This document shows positions 43,583-54,800 of a stretch of 64,000 nt of DNA, piece after piece (position 1 is the stretch's first letter; every line of letters starts with the position of its first letter). Made by a program: the position numbers and the translations under genes. The stretch comes from Bacillota bacterium (GTDB lineage: Bacteria > Bacillota > UBA4882 > UBA8346): the NCBI GenBank assembly GCA_023426245.1, contig JAFABB010000045.1, positions 15,635 through 79,634 on the forward strand, written 5' to 3'. The notes under the pieces were generated by a model that saw nothing but the letters and a program-made list of their open reading frames with translations, was not told where the DNA came from and did not search any database.

Positions 43583-45379
43583 ATGGACGAAAGTTTCGAA
43601 GTTACTTTCATGAATCAAGGATATTCCAAGCGGTATCCAAAAGGCACGAATTTACTGGATATTATTCGAAAGGAAAACATCCCGCTATCCTTCGCTTGCG
43701 GCGGAGGTGGAACCTGCGGTAAATGTCTTGTGAGGATCCCGGGAACTCTTACTAAGCCTACTGTCGCCGAAGAAAATCATATTTCACAGGAAGATTTGGT
43801 GAAAGGATATCGGCTTGCTTGTCAAACAATACTTACAGAACCTTTGAAACTAGAAATTGAGGAAGAAAAGTCCTCTCAGATTATCCTCCAAAAAGGATTG
43901 CTGGAAATCGATCAAGTTGATCCTCTTTGGGGTAATCTCATCATTGAAAGACCGGAAATATTAAGCTGGCAAAACATAGCCTCCAAACTGGAAAATCCCT
44001 TTATTCCAACCATCGGTACCCTTCAAAAAATGGCCCAACTCGAAAAACAGTCGCTTCGGCACTCAAAGCTAAGGTTGGAATATTTTCAAAACCGGATAAT
44101 TGATATTGATCGATGGGAGAATCGGCAGAGCCGTATCCATGATAAGTTAGGAGTGGCAGTTGATGTAGGAACCACTACGTTAGCGGCTTATATTGTTAAT
44201 TTACATAGTGGGCGAATTCTAAAGACGGCCTCGGCCTATAATCCACAAACTCAATATGGAGCGGATATTATTACCCGGATTCAATATGCTTCCACACCTG
44301 AAGGCCTGGAGCGACTCCACCAATTGATAATTTCCGCAATAAACCAATTACTGCTCGAACTGGTAAAAGGGGAAGAAACCGGACTCCAAGAAATTATCCA
44401 ACTCAATCTGGTCGGCAATAGTTGCATGGCGTATATCCTCATGAATATAAATCCGGAAGGACTGGGTCGGGTACCCTTTGAGCCGGTTTTTAAACAAATG
44501 TTGGAATTCGACCCGATTGAACTTGGCATAAGCCTTCACCCGCAGGCCCGAGCTTTTCTATTCCCGGGCATCGGAGGGTTTATCGGGGCGGATATTTCTG
44601 CCGGAGTTTTGGCATGCCGGTTGAGTCCGGGGCGGAAGGAACTTTTTATCGATATCGGTACTAACTGTGAAATGGTTCTAAGCGGCTACGGCAAGATGGT
44701 CGGTTGTTCGACTGCTGCCGGACCTGCTTTTGAGGGCGCGACCATTGATTGCGGTATGTTGGCAAAGCCTGGCGCCATCACGGATATTGCATTGAAAACG
44801 GAGACCATCGTTCTTACAACCATCCATGAAGAGAGTCCGGCCGGAATCTGCGGGACCGGCCTTATTCGTATTATGGTTGAATTTCTTAAAAAAGGAATCA
44901 TCGACGCAAGCGGGAGTTTTATAAAACAAGTCCATCATCCCTTGTACGATAGGGATGCCCAGCGTTTTTACATGGTAAGAGACTCCTCCCGTTCGATTTA
45001 CATTAGTCAGCAAGATATCCGTCAGTTTCAACTTGCCAAAGGGGCCATCCGCTGCGGGATTGAGTTAATGCTAAAGCGTTTGGGGCTCTCTGCGGGGCAA
45101 TTAGAAACAATTTACCTGGCAGGCGCCTTCGGAACTTACCTTGACCCGGAAGATGCGATATACCTCGGTCTCCTTCCGGCGGTTGCCGCCCGGAAAATAA
45201 GAACAGTCGGCAATACCGCGGGTACCGGGGCAGTTCTTGGCCTTATCTCTCAAACCGCGCTAAATGATTTGAGAAATAGGGTCCAAGATATTGAACACAT
45301 TGAATTGGCTGATGATCCGGAGTTTACCGAAAAGTTTATGGAAGCGCTGCGGTTTGGAAGTAGTTCGATGGAAGAATGA
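43583..45379 (+). CDS. 2Fe-2S/ASKHA reductive activator protein (RACo-like)
   Basis: 598 residues. The N-terminal plant-type ferredoxin has Cys39, Cys45, Cys48 and Cys80 (SFACGGGGTCGKC, YRLACQ). A linker follows, and from about residue 190 a DUF4445 ASKHA ATPase domain: GVAVDVGTTTLAAYIVN, ELFIDIGTNCEMVLSG, GPAFEGATIDCGM, YLAGAFGTYLDPEDAIYLG. Relatives reduce inactive Co(II) corrinoid methyl-transfer proteins using ATP. No corrinoid protein or methyltransferase is encoded in this window, so it is an orphan activator here. Confidence 0.9.
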   Translation: MDESFEVTFMNQGYSKRYPKGTNLLDIIRKENIPLSFACGGGGTCGKCLVRIPGTLTKPTVAEENHISQEDLVKGYRLACQTILTEPLKLEIEEEKSSQIILQKGLLEIDQVDPLWGNLIIERPEILSWQNIASKLENPFIPTIGTLQKMAQLEKQSLRHSKLRLEYFQNRIIDIDRWENRQSRIHDKLGVAVDVGTTTLAAYIVNLHSGRILKTASAYNPQTQYGADIITRIQYASTPEGLERLHQLIISAINQLLLELVKGEETGLQEIIQLNLVGNSCMAYILMNINPEGLGRVPFEPVFKQMLEFDPIELGISLHPQARAFLFPGIGGFIGADISAGVLACRLSPGRKELFIDIGTNCEMVLSGYGKMVGCSTAAGPAFEGATIDCGMLAKPGAITDIALKTETIVLTTIHEESPAGICGTGLIRIMVEFLKKGIIDASGSFIKQVHHPLYDRDAQRFYMVRDSSRSIYISQQDIRQFQLAKGAIRCGIELMLKRLGLSAGQLETIYLAGAFGTYLDPEDAIYLGLLPAVAARKIRTVGNTAGTGAVLGLISQTALNDLRNRVQDIEHIELADDPEFTEKFMEALRFGSSSMEE

Positions 45380-45381
45380 AT

Positions 45382-45412
45382 GGAATTTCGATTCCTCAAA
45401 ATTGATTTTTTT
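45382..45412. terminator. terminator between convergent genes
   Basis: GGAAT-TTCG-ATTCC at 45382-45395 is a 5-bp hairpin with a stable TTCG tetraloop, followed 10 bases later by a T tract. It is the only candidate stop for the 16-kb minus-strand operon and for the activator gene facing it. Confidence 0.45.
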
Positions 45413-45414
45413 AT

Positions 45415-48400
45415 TTATAACAATTTTCGGGCCTGCAAATCAAGTACCAGTTCCTTGGCTTCTTTTTTGAGTGCAGCATATTTATCAGGATATTTTTCTT
45501 GGGTATAGACTCTTAAGGCTTCATCATAAGCCCGAAAAGCGCTGGTGTACCATTCGGGTTTATCTTCGGCTTCTGCGAGCTCCCTGGCTAGTGTTTGCAG
45601 GTTTAATTGTAAAATTGCATATAACTGGGGAAAACGTTCAAAAGTATAGACTTTTAGAGCACAAAGATAAGCGTCGTAAGCGTTTTTCAAATTGTTGGCC
45701 CTCGCTTCATTTTGGGCTAGGAATTGATAAATATTCCCCAAACTGTTTTGGATCATCGCGAAATCCTTCGGAAACGACTCGAAAGTTTTAACTTGAAGCG
45801 CGGCCTGATAAGCAACGGCAGCTTTTTCATGGTATGAGGAATCTTTTTCGCGTTCTGCCAAGTCACTACAAATATTGCCTAATAAATTTTGGGTCGTTGC
45901 ATAATCCTGAGGATAATTATCTTTCGTATACACCTGTAAGGCTTTCTCCAAAGCGGTGACAGCTTGTTTGAGGTGCAACGGTTTGGACTCAACTTCCCCT
46001 AATTTCAAATGGACATTACCGGTGTAAATTTGGCTAAGCGCAAAAGACTCCGGTTCTTGCTTGGTTGAGAAAAATTTTAACGATTCACCAAGAGCATGGA
46101 GGGATTTTTTTAAGTTGGAGACTTTGTCTTCCGTTTCTGAGAGTAACAAGAATGCCAGACTTTGATTTTGCCGGGTTTCTCCGTATAGCATCGGAAAACA
46201 TTCGATGGTGCGCACGCGGATAGCGTTTTGAAAACAAGTAAGCGCCACTTTACAGTTGGATGTTTTGTTTTCAACCTCGGCAAGCAAGGTATAAGTTTTA
46301 CCCAACCAATGCTGGGATGTAGCAAATTGCATGGGGAAGGACTCAAAAGTCTGTACTGTGAGAGCTTGGCTTAGACTTTCAATGGATTTTTTGCAGTTGA
46401 CAGCCTTATCTTCCGATTTTGCCAATAAACAATAGACAATGCCTAAGTTCTGATGAAGGTTGGCATATTCAATTGGTGATTGAGCCGGACTTTTTTGTTT
46501 TAGGCTTTCTTGGTAATACGTGATAGCTGATTTATAATGAGCCGGGTTGTCTTCGATTTGGGCAAGGGACCGGTAAACATCCCCGAGTAAGGTTTGGACG
46601 GTGGCATACCGTTCCGGATTGGAATTTTTAGGAAATGTTTGCAATATTTTTTGATAAACGGAAATCGCCTGATGATAATTATCCGGGTTTGCCTCTAATG
46701 CCGCTAATTGTTGATAAACATTTCCCAAATGATTAAGGGTATCGGCATATTCTTTTGGATGCTGTTCGTGAGCATACATATTCAATCCATTTTGAAATGC
46801 TTGAATCGCTTGATGGTAATTTTCAACTTTGGATTCAACTTCCGCTAAATTGCAATAGGCTAAACCAATTTTATTTTGGGTGGTTGCATATTCAAAGGGT
46901 TTACTTTCTTTTAAGAAAGTTTTCAAGGCCAACTGATAAAATTCAATAGCCTTATTGCTGTTTTCGGCTTTTTTCTCCAAATTAGCGAGCTGGTAAAAAA
47001 TATCGCCCACTTTTTGCTGGAGCTCTTCAGCACGGAGTGCTTTGGGTAAATTTTTGTTTTGAAGGGCATCGGAATAGAATTCCAATGCCTTCTTCAGGTT
47101 ATCCCGCCGGTTTTCGGATTCTGCCAATTTTTCGTATGCGCTTCCGAGTTCGGCCAGAATGATAGCTTTTTCCACATGGTATTCGGCTCTTTTATGTAGA
47201 AATTCCCAGGCGCTTTGGTAAGCATTGATCACTTGTTGATAATTGAAAATGCCGTTTTCCATTACAACCAGTTGTTTATAAATTTCAGCAATGCTTAGTT
47301 GGGTTCTTAAGATTAAAAGTTCCGGCAGGGAATGCTTTTTCGTATAGGTAGCGAGAGTTTCTTCAAAAGCAAGCAGGGCTTGCTTGAGATGAAAAGCTTT
47401 GTTATTCAATTCGGACAGCTCGAAATAAATATTGCCTAAGATAAAATTGATCAGCGCATAGTCTTTAAGGTGAAGAGATTTGGTGTAATAGTGCAGGGCT
47501 TCTTTTAACAGAGAAACCGCCAAATTGAAATTATGTTGCTTATTCTCGGAGATTCCCAGATAAAAATGGGTAAATCCAAGGTATTTCTTTACGAACATCC
47601 CTTGATATTCTTCATCGAAGCTTCCTTTAAGCGCCGCATTCAAAGCTTCAATGGCTTGGCGGCAATTGAATGAGTCATCCGTTTGGAAGGCCATTTTAAG
47701 ATAGGCGATTCCCAAATTAATTTGACAAATCGTCGAATCATGCCCTGCCGGACTATTATTTTGCAATGCTTCCTTAAAAAAAGATACCGCTTCCCTGTAA
47801 TGGACGACCGGTTCGGATAATCCGGACAGAATCAGCTCACACCACCCGGCAGCTTTGAGGACAGGCCTTCTGGCATCAGGATTTTGCTGAAAGGCAGTAG
47901 AACGCAAAAAATCCCGGCATATATCGTCTGCAAAAACAGCTGCGGCAGAAATCGAGAGATCTTCCTGATTTGGCTGCTGTTTACCGGTGATCGTCCTTAA
48001 TGCGGCGGTAGCGATAAGTGACACTAAAGCTCCGGGGAGGGGTTCATTGTTTTGAACGGAAAATTCCTTGAATTCATGATAAATCTCCTGAAGCTCATGG
48101 AGGGAATCTATAGGAATGAAAAGATAAATCCGGATTAGTTTTTGAAAAATTTCCGTGAACTTCCCGTTGATGGCAGGTGTTTTGAAAAGTTCAGGATAAA
48201 TTTTAGCAGCAAGCTTTGCCCCGATTGCCGTAGAATAATTTTCTAATGACGGGTTTAATACAGCTTGTAATTTGTTCACATCCGACTTATTTAAACTGAT
48301 CCGGGTAATCTTATTCCGCTCGAGTTCGGGTAATTGGATACCCGGATTCAAGGGTGGATTGATTAGTTGTTCGTCAAAAACAGCTTTTTCCAGACCTGAT

Positions 48401-48807
48401 TTTTCGGCTTGCTCGTAAACGGCCTTAACATTAACTTGAGCTTTCGCGGAATGAATGGTGATGACCGGTAAACCGTTGCCTTTGATAAAACCAAGCGCAT
48501 AGGGAATAAAAGGGGATAGTCCATCGAGCACGACAAATCCCAAAATACTATTCATAACCTGGCCTTTTAGTTCGCTAAAACAGGATGGAGATTGGGTAAA
48601 TTCTTCACCCAGCTGTTTAGGGACAATACCATGATCATGGAACCAATTCTCCAGAGCTAGAAAGAGTTCCGGCGGACAATGATCACCGGAGATCAAAAGT
48701 CCCTGTAGTTCATAGGACATGATAGGATCTTGTGCATGGAGGGTATCCGCAAGTTCCATCCGGATACTATCATTCAGTAATTTTTTTGGTTGGTTCAGTG
48801 TGAACAT
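45415..48807 (-). CDS. TIR-like domain plus about 17 TPR repeats, 1,130 aa
   Basis: The start at ATG 48807 follows AAGGA at workable spacing; a GTG at 48816 is too close. Residues about 90-135 hold a Rossmann-like strand and loop: LGFVVLDGLSPFIPYALGFI then G-N-G-L-P-V-I-T. After roughly 330 residues, 47-residue repeats run to the C-terminus, with pattern YT-x-E-x-FPxxYAxxQxxLGxxY, LAExExxxxN and KAxxxYxxAL. The same N-terminal block and repeat type occur in the giant protein encoded 20 bases upstream, so the two are paralogues made together. Cytosolic, no signal peptide or membrane helix. Role unknown. Confidence 0.9.
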   Translation of the reverse strand: MFTLNQPKKLLNDSIRMELADTLHAQDPIMSYELQGLLISGDHCPPELFLALENWFHDHGIVPKQLGEEFTQSPSCFSELKGQVMNSILGFVVLDGLSPFIPYALGFIKGNGLPVITIHSAKAQVNVKAVYEQAEKSGLEKAVFDEQLINPPLNPGIQLPELERNKITRISLNKSDVNKLQAVLNPSLENYSTAIGAKLAAKIYPELFKTPAINGKFTEIFQKLIRIYLFIPIDSLHELQEIYHEFKEFSVQNNEPLPGALVSLIATAALRTITGKQQPNQEDLSISAAAVFADDICRDFLRSTAFQQNPDARRPVLKAAGWCELILSGLSEPVVHYREAVSFFKEALQNNSPAGHDSTICQINLGIAYLKMAFQTDDSFNCRQAIEALNAALKGSFDEEYQGMFVKKYLGFTHFYLGISENKQHNFNLAVSLLKEALHYYTKSLHLKDYALINFILGNIYFELSELNNKAFHLKQALLAFEETLATYTKKHSLPELLILRTQLSIAEIYKQLVVMENGIFNYQQVINAYQSAWEFLHKRAEYHVEKAIILAELGSAYEKLAESENRRDNLKKALEFYSDALQNKNLPKALRAEELQQKVGDIFYQLANLEKKAENSNKAIEFYQLALKTFLKESKPFEYATTQNKIGLAYCNLAEVESKVENYHQAIQAFQNGLNMYAHEQHPKEYADTLNHLGNVYQQLAALEANPDNYHQAISVYQKILQTFPKNSNPERYATVQTLLGDVYRSLAQIEDNPAHYKSAITYYQESLKQKSPAQSPIEYANLHQNLGIVYCLLAKSEDKAVNCKKSIESLSQALTVQTFESFPMQFATSQHWLGKTYTLLAEVENKTSNCKVALTCFQNAIRVRTIECFPMLYGETRQNQSLAFLLLSETEDKVSNLKKSLHALGESLKFFSTKQEPESFALSQIYTGNVHLKLGEVESKPLHLKQAVTALEKALQVYTKDNYPQDYATTQNLLGNICSDLAEREKDSSYHEKAAVAYQAALQVKTFESFPKDFAMIQNSLGNIYQFLAQNEARANNLKNAYDAYLCALKVYTFERFPQLYAILQLNLQTLARELAEAEDKPEWYTSAFRAYDEALRVYTQEKYPDKYAALKKEAKELVLDLQARKLL

Positions 48808-48827
48808 TGATCTCACAATCCTTGACT

Positions 48828-51800
48828 TTAATCAATTAATAAATTAACTAAATTATCCATTTCATAACGTAATAAGCGGTACTTTTTGGGAAATTTATGC
48901 TTGGTAAAAACTTTTAACGCTTCTTCACAGGCTTCAAAGATTTTCTTATAGATTTCAACGTTATTTTCATTTTCGGCCAATAAATAACAACATGCTTTGA
49001 TATTATCATAGAAAATTCCATAGTTTAAAGGGAATCGTTCAAAAGGACAAATGGTAAGGGCAGCCTCATAGAACTCGATGGCCTTTTTAGCATTGGTTTC
49101 AATATCTTCCCGGCGGGCTAATTTTTGATAAGCATTTCCTAAACATTTTGAGGTATTTACATAAACCAACGGATTATTTTCGACTGTCCAGAAATTTAAG
49201 GCTTCTTGATAGGAGAAAATAGCATTTTTTAGATTGTCGTGATTTCCATCCACTTCGAAACATGTTTGATATGCATTTCCTAGAGTTTGCATCAATAAAG
49301 CATAGCCATAGGAGTTTTTGTCATAAGTATATATTTCCATGGCTTTTTGGAATGATTCAATTGCTTGGAGGCTATTCGACTTTTTTTCCTCGATGATGGC
49401 TAAAGATTGCGGTTCCTTTTCCGGAACCCAATAGGCGATCGTAAACCATTCAGGGGCTTTTCCCAAATCAGAAGCAGCAACAAATTCCTGATAAGCCGCC
49501 CAGGAAAATGGTTCATCGCCTTTCAAAGATTCGGCTACGGCCAAAATATAATAGGCATTTCCTAATTGGCTTAATATTTGACTGCATTCCAAATCTTGAA
49601 CTGACGAAGCAAGACCTTGTAAAGCCTCTTGGCAAACATAGATTGCTAATTTGCAATTGTCGACTCGATCCTCATATTCGGCCATATGGAATAAGGCTTT
49701 GCCCAAATTCATTTGGATTGTGGAGCGTTTTGGATTTTCCGCTTCATCGGTTCCATTTTTCAGTGCTTCCCTGTAAGCATTGATGGCTTTATTCCAATAA
49801 CCGGCATCTTTTGATTCGCTTGCAAGCAAAGCATAAGAATGGGCGATACTGTTCCAAATGGAGCTTTGTTGAACCGAGTGCTTCCCATTACGGCTTGGAA
49901 GGGATTTTTTCAAGGCGTCGATTGCCTTATTACAGTTGTTGACAGTGTCGTTAAAATTGGCCAGCCGTAAATAGGCCTCCCCCAGATGCTGCTGAATTAT
50001 ATTAAAATAAAAATCTTTATCATTTAGACAAGTTAGACTTTCCTTGTAATAATGAACGGCTTTTTCCAAATGTTCCGTTTCATAACCGAGGGATGAAAGA
50101 GATTCATAAATCTCGCCGAGATTTTTCTGAACCAGTGCATATTCTTGCGGATTTTCTTGCTTTGAAAGAAATTTCAAAGCATCTTCATAAGCATGAATGG
50201 CATTTTTAAAATCTTCAATGTGCTCACGGATACGTGCCAATTGATGATAGGCTTCTCCCAAATCGCACTGGGTTTGCCAAACACGGTCCGTTGCTTTCAG
50301 TTGCAAAAAGAGAGCCGCTGCGCTGGTATAATAACCGATTGCCGCTGGGTAGTTGGTTTCAGGTTCCTGAACCTGGCCTATTTTTAAATAAAGATGGCCA
50401 ATTTCCACTTTCGTATCAGCGCAGTCCTGAGAATGTTCCACCACCAATCCGATACTGAGGAATTCTTCAAAACAGGATATGGCTTTTTGAAAAAATTGGG
50501 GATCGAGTGTTAACTCAGCATAGGCCCTATAAGCTTTACCCAGTTTATAAAGGGTTGGTGAATAATCACTGATCAGCTTATTTTCACTATAGACATCAGC
50601 TGCTTCCTGATAGGCCTGGATTGCCATTGGATAATGGTCATCCAGATTTTGAGAAAGGAAATAGGCATCCCCTAAGTTTACTTGTGTTTGGGCATAATCA
50701 CGGGAATGATTGTCGACATTCCTTACTTTGAGAGCCTCTTCAAAACAACGGATCGCTAATTTCAGATTACCGGCGTTTTTTTCATTGTCTGCCATTTTTA
50801 AATAGATGGTCCCTAATACATTTTGAGAGTCTCCATAGTTTTTTGACATATATTGCGGGGAAGAAGCTTTAATAATTTCCCGGAATGTTTGAATCGCTTT
50901 CTTATAATTTTGTTGCATCGCCGATGGATTTGCCGATTGTCCGAGTGCCAGATCTACGTATAAAAGTCCCATTTTGAACAGAATGTCAAGTTGTTCCTGG
51001 TCCAAACGTTTTTGAGTGGCAATTTTTAAAGCGGATTCAAAATAAAATAATGCCTGTTTGCTGTCATCGATTAAATGTTTGGCCCGGTAAAATTTATGAT
51101 ATCCTTCAGCCAGCTTCAACCGAACCATAGCCGTCGTACTGCTATTATCAAATTCAACGGGACTTGATTCCAAGACGCTTTTCCAACATTCAATCGCCTT
51201 TTGGTAATTGGCCAGTTCTTCCTCAGATTCACTGAATAAGCAGAAAGCATCACCTAAATCGTTCATAATGGCGATATGTTCTTTGAGCTGCTGCTCTAAA
51301 GTATATATTTTAAGCGCTTCTTGAAAAGCCTTGATTGCTTGTTTACAATGATTCAGTTTATTACCATAATGGGCCAGCCGGATGAAAATCGTACCGAGGT
51401 TTTTTTGGATCAGACCCAATTCAGCCGGATAGTTTTGGGATGTAAAATATTCCAATGCGTTTTGGTAGTTCTCACTGGATTTCCGAAGGGTTTCCACTTC
51501 CGGTTTCAGGGCGGCAAGAGCATAATAGGAATCGCCCAGCGCTTTTTGGAGTTTGAACCTTTCCGGTATGCTCTCCTGTTTTTCGTCGGCAATGATGGAT
51601 AAGGCTTTTTCAAAACATGAAACGGATTGAGGATAATTTTCTTCCGCCTCCTCAATAGCGGCCAACTTTTGAAATGCCAAACCTTGTTCAAGTAAAATCG
51701 CCGCGGTTTGCAGGGGAGCTTGTTCGAAATTTTTCTTTTTCAGGGCTTCTTCCAAAGATTGCAGGGCTAATTTACAATTTTCGCCTTTATCGTTGAAATC

Positions 51801-54800
51801 GGCCAGGGCGTTATAGGCGATCCCCAATTGATATTGAACGCGGGTGGCATTTATTAAATCTTTAATCCGTAGAATATTCAGGGCGGCCAACAATGAAGTG
51901 ACTGCTCTTGAATAATTTTCTGCAGGAGCCACAAGTTTGGCAATATTGAGATAAATTCGGCCCAAGTTCCATTGGGTAATGGCAAATTGATTCGGAAACG
52001 ATTGGACAGTATAAACTTCAAGCGCTTCCTGGTAAGCTGCGGCTGCTTCACGGTAAACAGCAAGTTCCGAAGTGACTTCGGCTAAATGTTGCAGCGTTTT
52101 CCCGATGTTTCCTTGCAGTGAAGCACATTCGTTTGGATGGGTTTTCGGGTCATAGTATTTTAAAGCGTTTTTAAATGAAGCGACTGCTTTTATGGAGTAT
52201 TCCTCGGTATTTTTTAAATCGGAAATCATTAAATAAGCATTACCCAGATTGTTTTGGAGTATTGCAAAATCCAATGAATCTAAATTATCCTGCATACTAT
52301 CAAAGAGAGTGATTGCTTCCTCATAATAAGTAATTGCCTTTTGACAATTGACGATTTCATTTTCATATTTTGCAAGTATCCGATGGGAATTGCCCAAATG
52401 ATGGCGGACAACGGCGTAATCCAAGGGATAGTTTTCCCGGGAAAAAACACGTAAAGCTTCTTCAAAAGAGACGATGGCCGCCTGACAATTTGAAAGAGCG
52501 TCGGCCTCTTCCCCTAAAGTATTTAGAATGATTCCCAGGCTTTTTTGCAGGTCGGCATAAAAAGAAGGCGACTCTTCAATCGATTGGGCCTTGATAGCCT
52601 CGCGGTAAGCAGTTAACGCAGAATTCAAATGAGCATTTTTTTCTTCCAATTCGGCCAATCGTTCGTAAGTTAATCCCAGTTTCTGCTGAACACGGGAAAA
52701 ATCGCGGGGGAAACGCTCCCGGGTCCATATTTTTAAAGCATCCAAATAGGCATCGATGGCCCGGGTATAATTGATTCCGGGATTTTCCCATTGGGCCAAT
52801 CCGTGGTAAGATTCGCCCAGTTTTTCAAAATTGACGGCGTTATATTCGGGCTGGTCTTGGTTACTCAATACCCGGAGAGAATCTTGGAATGCTTCCATGG
52901 CATTTTTCCAATTTTCAGGCTTCATGGTGTTAAGGGCAGTTCGTAAGAAAACCTGGCCGATTTTATGTTGAGTGAGGGCAAATGGAACCCAAAGCTCATA
53001 TTTCCGGTATTGGGCCAAGGCCAAACGTAGGTTATATAAAGCTTGGTCTTTGTTTTGAGAATTGTTGGCACTCTCCCATACGATACTGTGAGCAGTTCCT
53101 AAATTCTGGTGAAAATCTCCTAAAATCTGCGGATTTATTCCTGCAGCTTGTGCCGATTGATAGGAAGAAATGGCTTTTTGGCTATATTCCGATGATTTGC
53201 TGATTGTAGCAAGTTTTAAGTAAGAATTTCCCAAGTTAAAGTGGCAAAATCCGGAACCCGGTTCAGCTTTGTAATTTTCAAGTACCTTCAAAGCATTATG
53301 ATAAGCGGCAATAGCTGTTAATTCATGAGCCTCGGGAGATTCATATTCTGTGAGCAAGTGATGAATCTCACCAAGATTGCATTGGCATCGGATATATTGC
53401 GCCGGATAAATTTCGGAAACAAAGACTCGCGAAGCTTCTAAATAACCTTCAATTGCCAAATTGTAATGGGTTAGGGATCCTTCGATTCCGGCAAGTTCCC
53501 TGTAAACCCCCGCCAGTTCCATCTGGGTCTTCCCATATTCCAGGGGAAGATATTCATAAGTCCTTATTTTCAAGGCGGATTGAAAAGATTCAATCGCATG
53601 CCGGTAATGGATAACCTTGTCGGCAAATTCGGCAAAACAGAAGTAGGTTTCCCCCATGCGATGCTGAATTTCAGCCCAACGCACCGCATGTTGTTCAAAA
53701 GTCCAAAATTGCAGTGATTCACCAAAAGAAATGAGCGCTTTCGGAAAATTAATGCAGGGTTCTTTGTATTGGGCCAACAGATGAAGACTTCTTCCGGATA
53801 GATATTGAATGGTTGGATCGGGTTTAACCTCCCAAGCTTCCTGTAAGTTTTTCAGAGCAGCCTGGCAATTTTCAATAACTTGAGATGCATCATGCCGATC
53901 ATGGTAAATCTCCGCAAGAAGCAGATAAACTTCACCTAAACTCTGAAAAGCAAGGGGATAAACTGTATTTTCCCGCGCGCGCGCGCTTTCGCGCATCTTT
54001 TCAATGACCAGCTCGTAATGGGAGATTGCATTTTTTAAATGGGATTCTTTTGCAGTCGATTCTTCGGCAGCTAATTTCCGGTAAAGCTCTCCCATTTGAT
54101 GATTCATCGCCAGTAGAAAGTCGGCCGCAAGGGCGGGGGAAGCTTTAGGAGTTAACCCCTCAAAAAACTTAATCCCTTGCCCAAAGGCAGTGAGTGCTTC
54201 TTTAAGAAAAGTGATGTCTTGGGTGATATCAAAAAGTTTCCCAAAGTTCATCCCCAGTCTTTGATATAAATGAGGAGCTGTTTTTGGATCCGAGTCGAGA
54301 TAATAGGGTAGAGTCGTTTGATACCACTGGATACTCTCCTTGAGATCCTCCGGAGAATTGTTGAGAAAAGCAAGTTGATGATAAATATCGGCTAAACTTC
54401 TCTGAATCAATGCAAGCTTTAACGGATCCCGGCGATCACTGAAAAATTCCATGGCCGCCAGATAAGATAGGATTGCAGATTGGTAGTCGGCGGCAGAATG
54501 ATGGATGGTTGCTTGTTTCGAAAGGTTTTGGGCAATGATGATTTGATATTCGGCGTATTCCAAAGGAGATTGTTCTTTGGATATCCAATGCAATAGTTCT
54601 TGGAAAATAGCAATGGATTTGCTCAGAAACTCCTCCAAATCGGTTAACTCAAGCAAGTGGTTGTTAATGGCTCCCAAGTTTTTCAAGGAGGTGACATAGG
54701 CTTCACCAGCCTTGGCATCGGTTCTTAAATTGGGCAGAGCCGTTTCGTAACAAAGCATGGCATTATGGTAAGAATCGAGTGCATCCGTGGTTTTCGCCAG

